A stretch of DNA of 64,000 nucleotides from Dicaeum eximium. Lineage: Eukaryota; Chordata; Aves; Passeriformes; Dicaeidae. Every line of letters starts with the position of its first letter. Position 1 is the first letter of the stretch. The notes beneath the pieces are model-generated. The model was not told the DNA's origin. It made no database searches and was given only the letters and a program-made list of their open reading frames with translations. Position numbers and translations under genes: made by a program. Location: the NCBI GenBank assembly GCA_013396995.1, contig VWZP01008268.1, positions 186,001 through 250,000 of the forward strand, read 5' to 3'. Of this stretch, positions 13,139-26,412 are shown piece by piece.

Positions 13139-13265
13139 ACAGAATCATAGAAGATCCTGAGTTGGATGGGACCCACCAGGATCATCGAAGTCCTGGTCCT
13201 GGCTCTGCACAGGACAGCCCCAAGAATCCCACCGTGTGTCTGACAGCATTATCCACAGCATCCTA
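13139..13265 (-). repeat. CR1 3'-end fragment
   Basis: Reverse-oriented CR1 tail: 'acagaatcatagaagatcctgagttggatggga', 'caggatcatcgaagtcctggtcctggctctgcacaggacagcccc' and 'gtgtgtctgacagcatt'. It is the same subfamily as the copy at 10966. Confidence 0.93.
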
Positions 13266-13502
13266 GCTCTAGTTTGTAGTTCTCACTAAAGAAAATCCAC
13301 TGTAGAAACAAGCACTCATAATCTCTCTTGACACTTATTCTGCTCTCTTGTGCTAATTAACATGAGCAGCTGAAACAATTTCCACAAAACTAGGGAGTAG
13401 TAATTGCATTTTAGCCAATCTAAACACAGTGAGATGACACAAAACATGCTTTAAGCTAGAACAGTTCTTGTTTCTCTGTTCCTTACTCTTTGCACCTAGC
13501 AG

Positions 13503-13597
13503 AGGAGGACTTTTATGCCTGGCCATCCCCGAGTCCTGGTGACACTGACAGCCCACGGAGGAACAGCTCTCCCAGCAGAGATGTAGGCAGAAGGAAG
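13503..13597 (+). other. Exon-like segment of unknown identity
   Basis: A 95-bp segment bordered by a strong acceptor-like site (long pyrimidine tract from about 13466, ending in TAGCAG) and a donor-like GTATCA. One frame is open across it and reads as a polar, Pro/Ser/Arg-rich peptide beginning EEDFYAWPSPSPGD. The opposite strand is also open (13513-13788), so open frames alone are weak support. I do not recognise the peptide and found no partner exon. It could be an exon of an unannotated transcript or chance. Confidence 0.2.
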
Positions 13598-16500
13598 GTA
13601 TCAAAGACATCTCTGTGTCCATTCTCCCCATTCTGTTCTGTTTCACCGGACTCTTCCTGTTTTAACATTTCATCCATAACTGCAACTAGAATATTTATGG
13701 CAATGGCACATAAAACAAAGCACCCATGCCGGTGTAGGAGGTGAGTAGGCAGCAAAACATGTTTTATACATAAACTGAGTTTTTGCAATCTGGGAATCTT
13801 GGGGACAGCAAATCCCCACCCTGCTGTTACTTTTTACTCTAGAAAGTTTAAAAACAAAAGCTTTTCTCTCAAAGGGATATGCTAACGTTTTTAAGCCACA
13901 TTGCTTTTACACAGCATGCAAAGTGCAGACCAAATGACATCAACAGTGAAAGATTTACTCCCTGCCTCTTTGGTTTCCTCATTTCTTTTCCCCCTAATTC
14001 AAGAGATGTTGAAGGAAAGTGGTTGTTACTTCAGCAACCTCTTTTTAAAACAACTGAAGAATAGGTTTTTATTTGCTGGGGGAACTAGAACAAAGTGGTA
14101 AGCCTTAAACATATTTTTTCAGTTTGAAGTGTGATACATCTGTAAAGGCCTTTTCATTGTTCTGATGGTTTACTGGGTCATGCCTGAGCTTTTAAAGGTC
14201 TTGTAGTTATGGTCTGTTAGCTGGAGCTTCAAGTAGAATTAGAAACAAATAAACACTTACTAAATGTATGAATTATCTGCTAATGGGACTCGTCTGAAAT
14301 CCCAGACGACAGGAATGTGAACTGAGACTTTTATATGGGTCACCATAACCTTGCTGCAGGCATGTCAGATAACACTAGCATCTAGGTTAATAATTCCTTT
14401 GACATCTGGCAATAATGACAAATAATACTTTCAAATTACTGATACGTGACATTCTGAACAGCTGTGTCAATTGGTACACTAGGGCTGGAATCTCTCTTGT
14501 GGTGATACCCTGAATGCTGGCTCAGCTGTGTCCTGATGGGTCTGTTGAAATACTTGCTAGGAGACACCTTTTCCTGCTGCTCCAGGCACACAGAGCTTCA
14601 CAGGCTCTTCCATGGGCACAGGTTGGGGTGTAGTGCAGCAGCAGCCAGGGGCTGTTCAACATGGACCTAGCTTTTGGTGCGTGTTGATAATTCAGGTTTT
14701 GTTGAGGAAACTCAGGAGGAGGAACTTCTCCCTCTGGTGGGTCTTGGGCCCACAGCATTCCCTTGCCCAGCTGATGCAGGAGCAGTTTCAGCTCCACACT
14801 CCAGGCACTTGATGGTCACATGGGGCTGTTTCACAGAGAAGGTTTTGTGACTCCAGCGAAGTCACAAAGTGTTTGACGAGGCTGCATCTTTTGGTTTGCT
14901 TCACTGGTTTGGGCTGTAGGAGCCTGCTTCTCTATTCCCTGCACAGACAAAATTTCATGTATGAAAAATACAGGGTTTGCTCTCTCTTTCTTCTTTGGTT
15001 CATCTCTGTAGTTTTTTTGTCTAGTGCTAAGTGTCAGCTTCAGATGTTTCATAATATTTTTACAGAGGCTGCCCTAATATTTTCAGAGGGTTTCTCATGA
15101 CCTAGTAGTAACTTTCTAATGAAAGACTTTGCCCATGTTGTGACCTGCTAGAAGAACTATTGTGGAAGAAGAACTATTTCAAATAAATCCTGTCTACTAA
15201 ATCTTCTCCTATTTATTTTGTAAGAATTCCTCTTCTGTTGGAGACACAGGAATCAGAGTTGTCTCAATTACTGTTTGAGGAGGCAGAGTAAACCATGAGA
15301 AGTGGCTGTTCTTTGTCAGAAATAAATACATAATTGATCCTGATTATAGTATACAACTGTGGAAGCCACCCAAGAAGAAAGACAGATGGCTCCCAAGCCT
15401 GGAAATGATAGTCTAGTGGCCACAAATTTTAGGTTTTGAGTGGAAACTTGAGCATCAAGAAGAAAAAAGCCTCTTGGGGACCTAGTTACAGATTGGACAA
15501 GTATAGGAGAAACAAAAGCACATAGATGAGCTTCTTTGACATAATTTTCTTTGCCACTGGAGAGTACATGAGAGTAAGTAGGCAATTTACTGTAATGACC
15601 ACTTTGCTGAAGGATCTTTTCCTATGGTTCATCACTCCAGATGTACTTGTGCTGGTGCCTCTGAGGTGGGGAAGGGAAACTGGGCAGATCTGTCTGGGTG
15701 TTACACAGAAGCTTACAAACAGGCAGCACAAATACACAATGCACCCTGTGTGGCTTCTCTCACCACGTGCAGTCCCAGGAGGTCTCTGCAGGCCCTGTGC
15801 TAGGACAGGCAAAATATATCAGTAGCATGATGTTTCATTAATGCTGTTTGGCAGGGTTTTCAGTATGCCTTTTGGTTTTGTGCACAATTTGCTACTAAAA
15901 AGTCTTCAGAGCTGGGTGAGATCTCCACCTATCCGCAGTTACCCTGTCTGTATGGGAGATGAAACTGATGGTGCTGATGGTCACCTAAGGAATGCAAAGA
16001 GACTAAGTGTTTGGACAGTTAATCAAACAAATATTATGAGCTTTCTGAATTTGTTTGTTGATATTGCTGTTAAGGAAAAAGAAAATCATAAATCTGGATG
16101 CCCCTTCACTTAATATGAACCATCTGTCTGCTTTAGTCTACTTTTCTGGCAGAGCTTTTATTTTTGTGGTTCTTTTTCTTTTCTTTCTGATTATGGGACA
16201 ATCCCCAGTGGCATGTCAGAAGTCACCATTATAAATGCTGACAATTGTTCTGGGGTTAGCATTAAAGGCTTTTAAAACCCAAGAAATGTCTGAAGCTGTG
16301 TATGTAGTCATTGGCTTCAAATGCAAGTTGCTCTCAGTTGTGAATGTGCTACAGATTCCTTTAACACAGATATGCTTGTCAAGTGCAAATCAGAACGTGG
16401 TCTTTGGGACACCATTCCTAAGGGGAAGGCAAGTTTACCAAGGAACCAGCTGCATACAGTGGGGTGGCTGGAGGCCACAATCCCAGCTGGTGAAGGTGGA

Positions 16501-19500
16501 GGGGGGCAGAGGTTCTTTTTACCAACAAATCTTTGCCCTGAAGATAGGCAGGATCAGGAATGGTAAATAACTCTCACAGCTGTGTATGAACTGTTTGAAA
16601 AGGAAAAAGTGTGCAGGGCTGTTTTTCAGACAGATTAGTGCTCCTGCCTAAAAGACTTGGCTGCTTTTGCATGTTATTCTTCCTGCCTTGATTTCATGGG
16701 TGTTTGCTGACTTTTATGCCTGATTGGATGAGACTAGGATTTGACTCATGGCCTCTTACGTGCACCTTTCAGTTGTGGAGAAAAGAGGGGTGTAAAGGAA
16801 GAAGAAATGGGTTTAAGTTTGTCTCCAGTGAAGTAGCAGTTGTTTTGCCTACAGCTGAAGTGGTATTTGAACAGCAATCTACATACTGTGGCAAGAGAAA
16901 GGAGGAGAATGTTTAATCTAGTGTCCTGGGGAGTTTTACAGTATATTATAAAACTCAAATCTCAAGCATGTTTAGAAAAAAAAAATGCACACAGAGGCAA
17001 AGAAAATAAACTATTTATACACTGATTACTTTTAAAAAGTACTGTTTGTTTCTGTTCTGAAAGTAGAAATCTTGACTCTCTACTGTGAAGTGCTGGATGA
17101 GCTGAGGTAAGATGCATTTCATAACCTTTCATAACCAGAGAAAAGAATTAATAAATACCTTTAATACTGTGTTTGGATGCTCTAGCTTTTTGCTCCTGTT
17201 GAGACTATCTTTCTATTTCTAGGGTCAAATAACATTGAACAAAGTAAAATAAAATGTAATGTTCTCTTTGTCTCCAGCATAGTGTTCAAGGATACACGTC
17301 TTTCAGTTTGCAGCATCTCTAGGTGACTGAAAATCTTTGCCTATTTCCATTAATATCAAGTGAAAGGCTTTTTCTTCTTTCAGTGGGACTACAATTGAGT
17401 CATGACATACAGTTTCTTGAAAGCAATGTCTGATCCTGTTTTCTTTCACTTTTACTTTTTCCTCCCCAAGTCTATTATGGGAATTAATAAATATCAATAT
17501 GTTATTATTCTCTAGCCTGTTACTACACTCTTTTCCTATTTTCAAAATTCAGTCTGTTGTTTTTGCACACAAGAACTGTCAGTGGAAAGACTTAGGTAAT
17601 AATGTTTGGAGAGTATTACAAACAAAACCAGGGAAATACATCACGGTGAGACAGGTTGAAGTAAGCTGAGTATTCAATTCTGCCTGTGCCAGCATTTCAG
17701 AAGTATAGTTTTTTTCAACACTGGTGTTTTTCACCTCTATTTTCATCAAGACATTCCTAATCTTCATTGAAATCTACAAGGGAAATGTGAAGGGTTAATT
17801 CTATTTTTAAAAGCAGGAGGTTGTGTAAAGTGTTGGTATTGAACAGTGTGTGACCATAGCAAAGTCAAACACAATTGGACTCTCTAGTGCTTGAGAGAGT
17901 GTAATAGGCTTTCTGTTATTTGTGCATGTCAAAATTTAGCTTCCAACACTAACAAACTGATGTCATTCTAACTCTGGTTTGAATTAGCAAAAATCAGAGC
18001 TTTTCTTTCTCTTCTCATTTTGTAATAACACTGCTAATTAAGAAATAAGACACCAGCCATGAACAAAGAAGCAATTCCTGCTCTAGTGGGTTTGTGGTCT
18101 GAAATCAACAGGCCTGATGGTCACCAGCTGTTTTACAGCATCAAGCTTGTATTTCCATCTCAAATTGGATGTCCTCATGAAATGTAGTTCCACTTGCTCG
18201 GGGAGCCTTTCTCTTGCTTTTGTGAACACACTGGGGATTAGAATTGTGATCTGTATAATTACACAAAGAAGAGTAATTTACTGAGTGTCTGGCTTTATAA
18301 CCAGATGTTTTCAGTTCTTCTGCTCACAGAACTCTCCACTTCTGGTGGTGTTTGGGAATTCCTTTATTTGAAGAAAACCAGTACAGCTCACAAACTATTT
18401 CAATGAAAAATTTTGTAATTTTTTCTGAATAATCTTTCATACGAATATTTTATTATTTTCTGATAGGTACCACACTTCCTCACAGGTCTGCAGAAAGGAA
18501 TAGCTGCTGCTTTCACATTCCTGTTTTGTGTGAAGGTGTCTGCACAATTATGGAAAACTGACAAGACTCAGGGATCAGGACAGGAATCAGGGAAGACTTT
18601 GTTGATCATGGCATACCTTTTGGCACAGATTTTCACATGGCTGTTTTATAAACTGATTTTTTACATTATAGAGGTATCCATAACTGCCATTTAAAATTTT
18701 GATTTTAAATGTATCATAAGGTATTATGAAATAGATAAGACAAGTTTTCAAGTGAAAAGCATAGAGATCAAATTTAAAATTAACAGTAGCAGCAAAGAAA
18801 TAATAAAGAAGAAATGAAGCCTATAACAAACAGAATTGTTAGGTGAGTTGATTGCAAATCTTGTATGGATTAAGCAGTTGTAAACGAGAAGATACTGAAT
18901 TACAAAAATAACTAGGGTCTATTGATTTTTAAGACTGGGTGTTGTAAAATGGTCCCTGTGGTCATCTAAGATAGTTTAACCTCTGCTGGTTGTATGAAAG
19001 AAACTTGCCATTCAGCATTATTCTGCTTTTGCTCACAGTTGCTACTGTTGGGGCACAAAATTCTTTTGCAAGCTTAAATTTTTCTGTTACAACAGAAATA
19101 CCTTAACTTTCATATTTATTCAAAAGCCAGTCTGGGTTTTTTTGCAAATAGCACAATTTTCCAGCTGATATAAAAGGGATTATATATAGCTGTGATTATA
19201 CGTAATGAAAAATAGCTGCAGTAGATGCTTGGATTTCTTTGTTCTTGCAGCCAGTCTCATCTTCTTCTGGCTCTGCCATGCTGTAGAGGTTAGACCTCCC
19301 TGCCCATCCTACTACTTTGTATTCCTCCCTTTTTCTAACAGTTTTCTTTCACGCTGCCTGTTCCTTGCAATCTCATGAAGTCACTGACCAATATATGGTA
19401 GCACCACAGAAGGGTTTGAAATGCCGGGTGAACAAAGATCCGTGCTGTTCCTTCCACCTCCCAAAAGCAGCACAGCTCATCCCTTTGCCTTGAGTGATGG

Positions 19501-20637
19501 ACTCTCTAGTCCACGTGGGAAAGGGTTTGTGACACGATCCAGTGTCACTGTGTCTATGTCACCGTCCCTTTGGGGCACCTCAGCTCGCAGCACTGTGGTA
19601 CTGTGGTTCTCAAGGTCCTGAAATCTTCCTTGGCTTACAACTGCCCCACGGGCCAGCATGGCTTTTTCCTTCTCCCTGCCTCTTTCTGAAAGGCCCCAAA
19701 ACAGAAGTCAGACCATAACATATTCTTTCAGGTTTACTAAAAACTGAAACAAAGTGATTTCCACAAGAGGAGTTATGAGGGAAAACTAAAGAAGTAATTC
19801 TGCTATAGTGCTCAGTTATTCCCTTGCATTCTTTGCTGTTTCCATTTAAAGCCTAGTACTTCCACAGGTCTTTGGATTAAGCTGGAGAAAAGATCACAAC
19901 TTCTTTTTTCTTGGGTACAGTATTTTTATTCCTAAAGGACTGTGTACTAGAATATGGAATAGAGCTTAAAATGAGATTTTTTTTTTCACCCTCTCTTTTG
20001 GAATTCTTAATTTAAGTTACACCACCACCTACCATTTAATTATCTATTGCAGCTTGGGGAGCAAACAGCAGGAATTGGAGATCTATGTGCACTTGCAGGG
20101 TTACAGTCTCACTGCAGTCATCTTGGTGTACTGGGATGGATGGAAACATGTACTCATATGTGATGGATGGAAACAGATCCATTAGGAAGGACAGGCTGGG
20201 AGAGCGAGGAGATGGAGCTGCCCTTCGTACGAAGGAGCAGCAGGAGTGCATGGAGCACTATCTTGGGATGGCAGGCACACATGAGGGGTGTTGAGAAAGG
20301 TGTCTTCTGCAGAAGACATGCTTAGGAAAAAGATCTGCTTCAGATAAGATCTGAAGATCTTCAGATACGGTCTTCAGATAGCTGGAAGAAACTTCACTTT
20401 CACTTGGCTGGCCCTCAGGGGGCTCTTCAGCTCTTCAACTTTATCTGCTGTAGAGTTAATGCAGTAGAGCTCCAGTAATTTGGGAATTTTCTAGACTCCA
20501 CTGATGATGATTTCCTGACATCAGTGACTGAAAAGCCAAAGTAGTTCTGTTGTTTCTGTTAATTTCACAGAAGAAATTGGTTGGGAATGTGAATGTTGGG
20601 AGGAGCCACGACTGCAGTTACTACAAGACAGTGTAGT
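13598..20637. other. Intergenic DNA, no named gene
   Basis: About 7 kb of mixed AT-rich DNA. Frames at 14522-14812, 15486-15825 and 16235-16570 occur in overlapping pairs and show no domain. A coding-like stretch at about 16370-16489 is discussed among the findings. A perfect 18-bp palindrome lies at 20349-20366. No CR1 was recognised until 20638. Confidence 0.5.
20349..20366. repeat. Perfect 18-bp palindrome
   Basis: ATCTGAAGATCTTCAGAT equals its own reverse complement. It lies in a local cluster of related words (CAGATAAGATCTGAAG, ATCTTCAGAT, GTCTTCAGAT) within about 50 bp. This suggests local duplication or inversion, or a dyad site for a dimeric DNA-binding protein. The protein, if any, is unknown. 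Confidence 0.9.
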
Positions 20638-20968
20638 TCAGTGTGTACAAATACCTCATGGGGGAACAAAGAAGATAAAGCCAGGCTCTTCTAATGGTGC
20701 CCAGTGACAGGACAAGAGACAAAGATAAATATGGGAAAATCTACTTAAAGAGAAGAAAAGATTTTTTTTAGTGTTTGGACAAATAAACAGTGCATCAAGT
20801 GTCTTAGGCAGGTGGTGGAGTCTCCGTTCTTAGAGATATTAGAAACGTGGTTGATCAACAGTCCTGGTAAACTTGCTGTAGCTGATACTGCTTGAGCAGG
20901 GGTTTGGACTAAGTAATTTCCAGAGATACCTGCTAGCCTCTGAGATTCTGTGACATGAATCTGTGATA
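20638..20968 (+). repeat. CR1 3'-end fragment, forward
   Basis: Forward-oriented, rather diverged CR1 3' region. Blocks seen are 'gtgtgtacaaatacct', 'gccaggctcttctaatggtgcccagtgacaggacaagag', 'gtggagtctccgttcttagagatatta', 'ctgcttgagcaggggtttggact' and the tail 'gattctgtgacatgaatctgtgat'. The middle is altered by A-rich changes near 20740-20770. The minus-strand frame at 20745-20987 is antisense CR1. Confidence 0.92.
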
Positions 20969-23900
20969 AAAATATATTCCAAAGCACATTTCATGGTAAA
21001 TTTTAGAAAGGCTTATTCATAGAGAAATTACAGGGAGGAATCCCAGCTGACAAACCAATTTGAAAGTATTCTTTTTTTAAAAATAAAGGAGCATCAGATT
21101 TCTTTACCCTGTTATGCACAATGACATACAAATAGCAGCAGAACATGCTCCTAGTTATTCTCCCATACACTTCTGTGGCCCTTTCAGTCCATGGCTTCAC
21201 TGCTGTGCAGAGGGTGAGCTAAGTGGGACTAATAACTGGGACTAATGTGCACCATCAATTAATACTGTTATTCACAAGCTGTCAGTTGGGGTGATGACTT
21301 CCAGACCACCAGCCAAATATAAAGGAGGTCAATACTAAATGAATTAGGAGATGATGTGTTGACAATGCCCAGCCCTCCCTTCTCGTAACGCTAGGTCTGG
21401 ACAAAGAAGTGAGTAGCCCAGTGGCTGGGGGGGGTGGGAGAGTGATGAGCAGTGGCCCAGTCAGTGTGAGGAAGCTGATGAAGTTGTTGCTATGTCACGG
21501 TGACAGCTGTAGGATGTGTGTTGGAGCCCTGCTCTGGAGCTCTGCAGCAGAACAGTCCTTGTTGGCCCACCTGTAACTGAGCACCTCAGCCCTTGCACTG
21601 CTTTGTTCCCTAGGTGGCTATAGATATTGGCACAATATAATCATAAACCTCTCTGTGAGAATTCACCTTTAAAAAAACAGTTTAGGCACTCCTGCAGGTC
21701 TCAGAATAGGTAACAATCAATGTCTAGAAACTGATGGAAACAGGGGATCTGGCAGCTTGCTAGTTATGGAACCCATCTTGTCACGATGCTAGAACTAAAA
21801 ATGAAGTATTCCTAACCAGAAGAGAACACAACTCAAAAACATATATATGTATTGTGTAAGTCAGTCATAGGACCCAGTCCAAACAGCACATTGTTGTGGA
21901 AACCTCATATCCAGTGTCATTAATTATTAGTCATTTCCCCTCCTTGGACCTTGCCATATACTGTAATCCTCACTCACTGCTTTTGTCTCTATGTGGTTGC
22001 AAGAAAGCCAGAGAATTGTAGCTTTGTTGACAGATGAAATTTGCTTGTTTACCATGATGTGCAGCTTTTGCTGCAAAGACCACTGCTTGCTCATCTGAGT
22101 TTATCTGGTGTGAGGTAGCCAGGGTGCACACACAGATTGCTGGAGACATCGATCAGATCCGCTGACAGGCCAAAACCACAGCCACAAGAAAGGGTGTAAT
22201 TTTGGCTTTTCTTTTTTTGTCTAAATAAAAAACTTTAGAAGAAATAGCCTCATCTGTTTGTTAGCTTTAAAAACAGGAAGAAGAACTTCTGAAGTTTCTA
22301 GGTTTAGTTTTTTTCTTTAGAGATGATCAGTGTGAGTCAGTTGTTCCTTCTGCCAAGCGTTCGTAATGTCCCTAATAATTCCTAGGGAACAAATATTTCG
22401 ACCTGTGGAAGACATTTTTGTCCTTGCAGATTTTCAAATTGGCAAGGCTTTTTTGGTTGTAAGACAAATCAGGAATGACAAAGTGATGCTCTCTCTTTCA
22501 TGCAAATTGGCTTCTAAAGAACAGAATATCCATAAAGAATTATAAAGAATATTATATAGAACATTATAAAGAATAGACAGGGATTTTTCTGTACCTCCCA
22601 GGTTTGCCTTCCATATGTAATTATTTGGGTCCTATACTCCCTTACCTTGGGCTACATAACATTTCAGTTTGAGAAGCTGCACTCTTCTCACACCAACCGC
22701 AGGCAAACCAGGGAGAAGCAGACTGAAGTATGAAGCTGAGATATGAAATGCCAGCCAGGCCTTAACTGTTTAAACGGCTCTAAATACATAAACACCTGAG
22801 CTTATTAGTATGCTGCCTTCTTGCTGAGGAATGAAATGGATGATTCCAAACAATAAACAACTACCGTATTCGTCTCTCTCCTTTCTTGTTCCAGCAATTT
22901 CCTTTCTCCCCCCATTGTAATAAATGCTGCACTGAAGATTTTCAACAACTGCTTGGGTGCCACAACATTTACAGATAAGAACAAATTGGTATAGCAGGGG
23001 AAAAAAAGGCTAGTTCTGCCCATGAAACAAGGTGAAAGTCAAATCAATTGGCTATGCAGGAGCCCTGTGGAGCTGCCATTCAGCTTTTTCATCAGGTAGC
23101 TAACAAGTTATGACCTGTATTCAAAGTAAGTAATACATTACAGAGATTTTTTCTTTGTTGCATGTAATCTGTTGAAATGCTGCCATTTAACGTGAGTGGG
23201 CTGGGGTACCCTGTGGCAATACCTGCCTGTACAGCTTTAAAGATATATTTATCTTGTGGCCCATATATTGGTGCTATATATCAAATAGAAAAATGATGAG
23301 CAGCTGGAGCTGCCTCTTTGTTGGGTCGTAAAAGTGAAGCTATACTTCTTGTGATACTCATCAATCTCTAGCTCTGTGTGAGTGTCCTGATTTCCTTTGC
23401 AGCTGCTGTAAAATAAGGAATATTCTTCACCTTGTTATGAATTTGGAAAACTGCAGCCATAGTTCCTTCAGGCAAAAATGCCATATGTATGTCAGCTCTC
23501 TTGTTTTTGTGGTGGTGGGTTGGTTGTTTTTTGTTTTGTTTAGTTTGTTGGTTTGTTGTTGTTGTTGTTTTAATCTCATACACTTCCTATTTGATGTTGC
23601 AACTGGGACTGCTATTGCCATGAGCACATCTTTCATTTGTGTACATATGTACATTTCCTTGCTCTATTCAGCATGATCGAACAGAAGAGATGGTTCCAGT
23701 GCTGGCAAAGAGAAAGGTCTGGCACAGGCAGCAGGAATACCCAGCTAAGAGGGGGAGTACTATGTGACTTCAAGCCACCCAAAATTCCAGCCCAGCAGCC
23801 AGGTGAGTGCAGCAACTTTCAGCTGTGGGACTCCAAACCCCAAGGATACAGTGCTGACATGGTGTCTGCTAGTTCTCTGCTGACGCAGGAGATAGAAAAG

Positions 23901-25329
23901 ATCCTGACACAGCTGAGCTAATCCTGTGACAGGAGATCTCTCTTAAAGAGGGAAACCCTTTTTTGGAGGATTTTGCTACTTTTTTGAGCAGAAATTTTGC
24001 CCCTGACAGGGGGTTTCATTACCCTCTTTCAGTCTCAAGAAGCCCCTGGAAAGCTACTTTATAGCAAGATAAGGCACAGCCACTCCACTGAATTCTAAAA
24101 CATAGGCAGTAATGATTTTCAACAGCACTGAATAAATCTTCCTTTTCTTGTCTCACTTCCTTTTTTTCCCTGCCTCATTTTCCATCTCTGCACATATCGT
24201 CATATTTGGCTTTGTCCTCTGTTTTCTACAGAGTTCTGCAAAAGTAATGTCATCTGAGGGAGAAACTGTCTGCAGGGCATTTATTTGTACACAAATAATA
24301 TTTTGCCATGGCAACCCTAATTTTAATTTTTTTCATTGTGCAGACCAGTGTATCATGTAATAGCTTTTGAACAGCTGGGCATTCCCCTGCTTCTTCTGCA
24401 GTTGATATCTCAAAGAAATCTCAAAAGTATATTGTTACAGTCACAGAACCAGTGAAGAAAAGGGACTCCATCAATATAAAAGGTTTTCTGCAGCTGTCAA
24501 TGGCTTTTTTTCATGGCAATAAGTAAGAGTTACTTATTTTAAAATAATCAGCGGTGTTATTTTGCTCATATTTGATGTTATAGGCCGAATTATATTTACT
24601 TTTACATCTATATTGTAGCATCTGGTACAAATTATTGTCCACAGTGTTTAGTTATTTCTGGAGTACAAATATATTTTTACAATTTTTTCTCTTACCTGAT
24701 TCATTCTGCAATGTCCAAAGAAGATAATGGCACTTGAATGTTTTTTGAGCAAAGAAATACTTTTCAGAGCTAAAATTTGCAGCAGAATATAGGCAGTCTA
24801 TATTGGAAAGAAGAGTTTACTTTGGCCAGTTGGACACTGCTCCAATGTGGTTCTCAGGTAACTAAGCCAGACTCTAACTTTAAACTAGCTGTCTTTGCAG
24901 GGGATAAGACCTGTTCATGATTCCAGATGTGTACTGAGTTACAGCTTTGCCCTGAGCCCAGATGCCATCCCAGTCTTTGGGCTGAGCAAGATGTTGCTGG
25001 CATTTCAGCTTTAAGGTCTTTGATTTCCCTGGCCATAAACCAAATCCTAACTCTAGCCTTCTGCAGAGTAAATGATAAACCTCTCCAGTTCAAAATATAT
25101 GATGTCCTTCTGCTCTATCCTGTGACCATCTGGATTTTCCTGGAATTTTGTCTTCATGGCAAAACTTTGCAATTTACAAGCTAGAGTTACACTGGTAATC
25201 ATTGTGTAACTGCCTGCTCTAGTACATCTTGTTTCAGAGTACTGTGAATCCCTTTTAAAATGAAAAATATACTTTTGTTGGAATTAATATTTAGACTATA
25301 TTTTTGCAAGTAGTCCCTATTCTATATTT
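20969..25329. other. Intergenic DNA, nothing recognised
   Basis: About 4.4 kb with no recognisable gene or repeat family except a GTTT/GTT-rich low-complexity run at about 23520-23572, which produces frames on both strands. A homopurine G-run lies at about 21427-21434. Confidence 0.5.
23520..23572. repeat. GTT/GTTTT-rich low-complexity run
   Basis: T-rich with repeated GTT and GTTTT units, ending in GTTGTTGTTGTTGTTT. It gives Cys/Phe-rich and Gln/Thr-rich pseudo-peptides in the + and - frames, so frames over 23368-23676 should not be read as genes. Confidence 0.8.
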
Positions 25330-25424
25330 CACAGAATCACAGAATATGGTGAGTTGGAAGGGACCCACAAGGATCATGGACTCCAGGTCCTGACCCTGCA
25401 CAGCACACACCAGTGTCTGTACCT
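25330..25424 (-). repeat. CR1 3'-end fragment
   Basis: Reverse-oriented CR1 tail: 'cacagaatcacagaatatggtgagttggaagggacccacaaggatcatgga' and 'ctccaggtcctgaccctgcacag'. It is a very short copy, less than 100 bp. Confidence 0.93.
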
Positions 25425-26240
25425 AGCTAAACTCATCTTTTCATGTTGAACAGCAAAGGCTGTTTTTTCATCTAGATATAACTAACCTTCAGTAACTGGA
25501 CACTCACAGGACAGCTTTAATTGAGGCATTTATTTTTGTTCTCACCTGAGTAGCTGAAATATTCACTAAAATGCCTGAATCTTTAGGAGTTCTGTGGGCT
25601 GGTCCAGGGACCAAAACCTCCTTGAATATCGATCCCCAAAACCCAAAATATGGTAATATTTCTTCCTTATTCTTCCTGATTTCATTTCCTAACTGCTCAT
25701 CTCTAGCAGAGCATCGGGGGAATTCTAGCACTCAGCTTTGCCTTGTGAGGTCTTCTCTTGTGGTGGTTCCTGTCTCTGGCTAGTGAAGCAAGGTGCTGTA
25801 GCTTGGATTTATGCCAAGAAACTCCCTTACAGGCATGCATGTGGAAAGGCTACTTTTTACTACCACTTTTTCATCTGCAGTTCTCATGACTATGAGATTT
25901 CCCATCTCACTTTGGCTCTCCTGCTTTGCCAAGGATGGTGCTACTCCAGCTCCTACTGCTGGCTTCCTTTTCCCTGCAAGGCTGACCAGCCTGTGGTGTG
26001 AGGATGTAGAAGAGACTCCTGTAGAACTGCACTCCCTGGGATGGATCCAGCTTGGGTATTCTCGTGACATTCCTGATCAGTTATACCAACTGCAAAATCA
26101 GTGACCTGTGCACCCTCCGTTGACTGAAAAGGACAGAATTTGCAGGTAAAAGCAATACCCAGTGGCCTTCAGGGGCCATTACCTGGCCAGCAGGCCACTC
26201 TCAGCATTGTAGGCAATGTTTAGATACTGTGCAGCTCAGC
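25425..26240. other. Unique spacer between CR1 fragments
   Basis: About 800 bp. Overlapping frames at 25738-26104 on both strands have no recognised domain and no splice-supported exon. Nothing else is seen. Confidence 0.5.
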
Positions 26241-26412
26241 CACAGAATAACAGAATGGTTGGGGTTGGAAAAGACCTTTAAGATTGTCCAACCACTAACC
26301 TAATACGCCAGGTCCTTGACTAAACCATGTCCCTAAGAGCTACATCTATATGTCTTTTAAATTCCTCCAGGGATGATGAATCAACTATTTCCAATAATCT
26401 GCTAGCTGTCTG
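26241..26412 (-). repeat. CR1 3'-end fragment, other subfamily
   Basis: Reverse-oriented CR1 tail of a different type from those at 10966, 13139 and 25330: 'cacagaataacagaatggttggggttggaaaagaccttta', 'aaaccatgtccctaagagctacatctatatgtcttttaaattcctccagggatgatg'. It is followed by an A/C-rich run. Confidence 0.9.

Noticed and set aside
20412..20425. Second CTCF-like word CCCTCAGGGGGCTC
   Set aside because: Three mismatches at informative positions; too weak to annotate.
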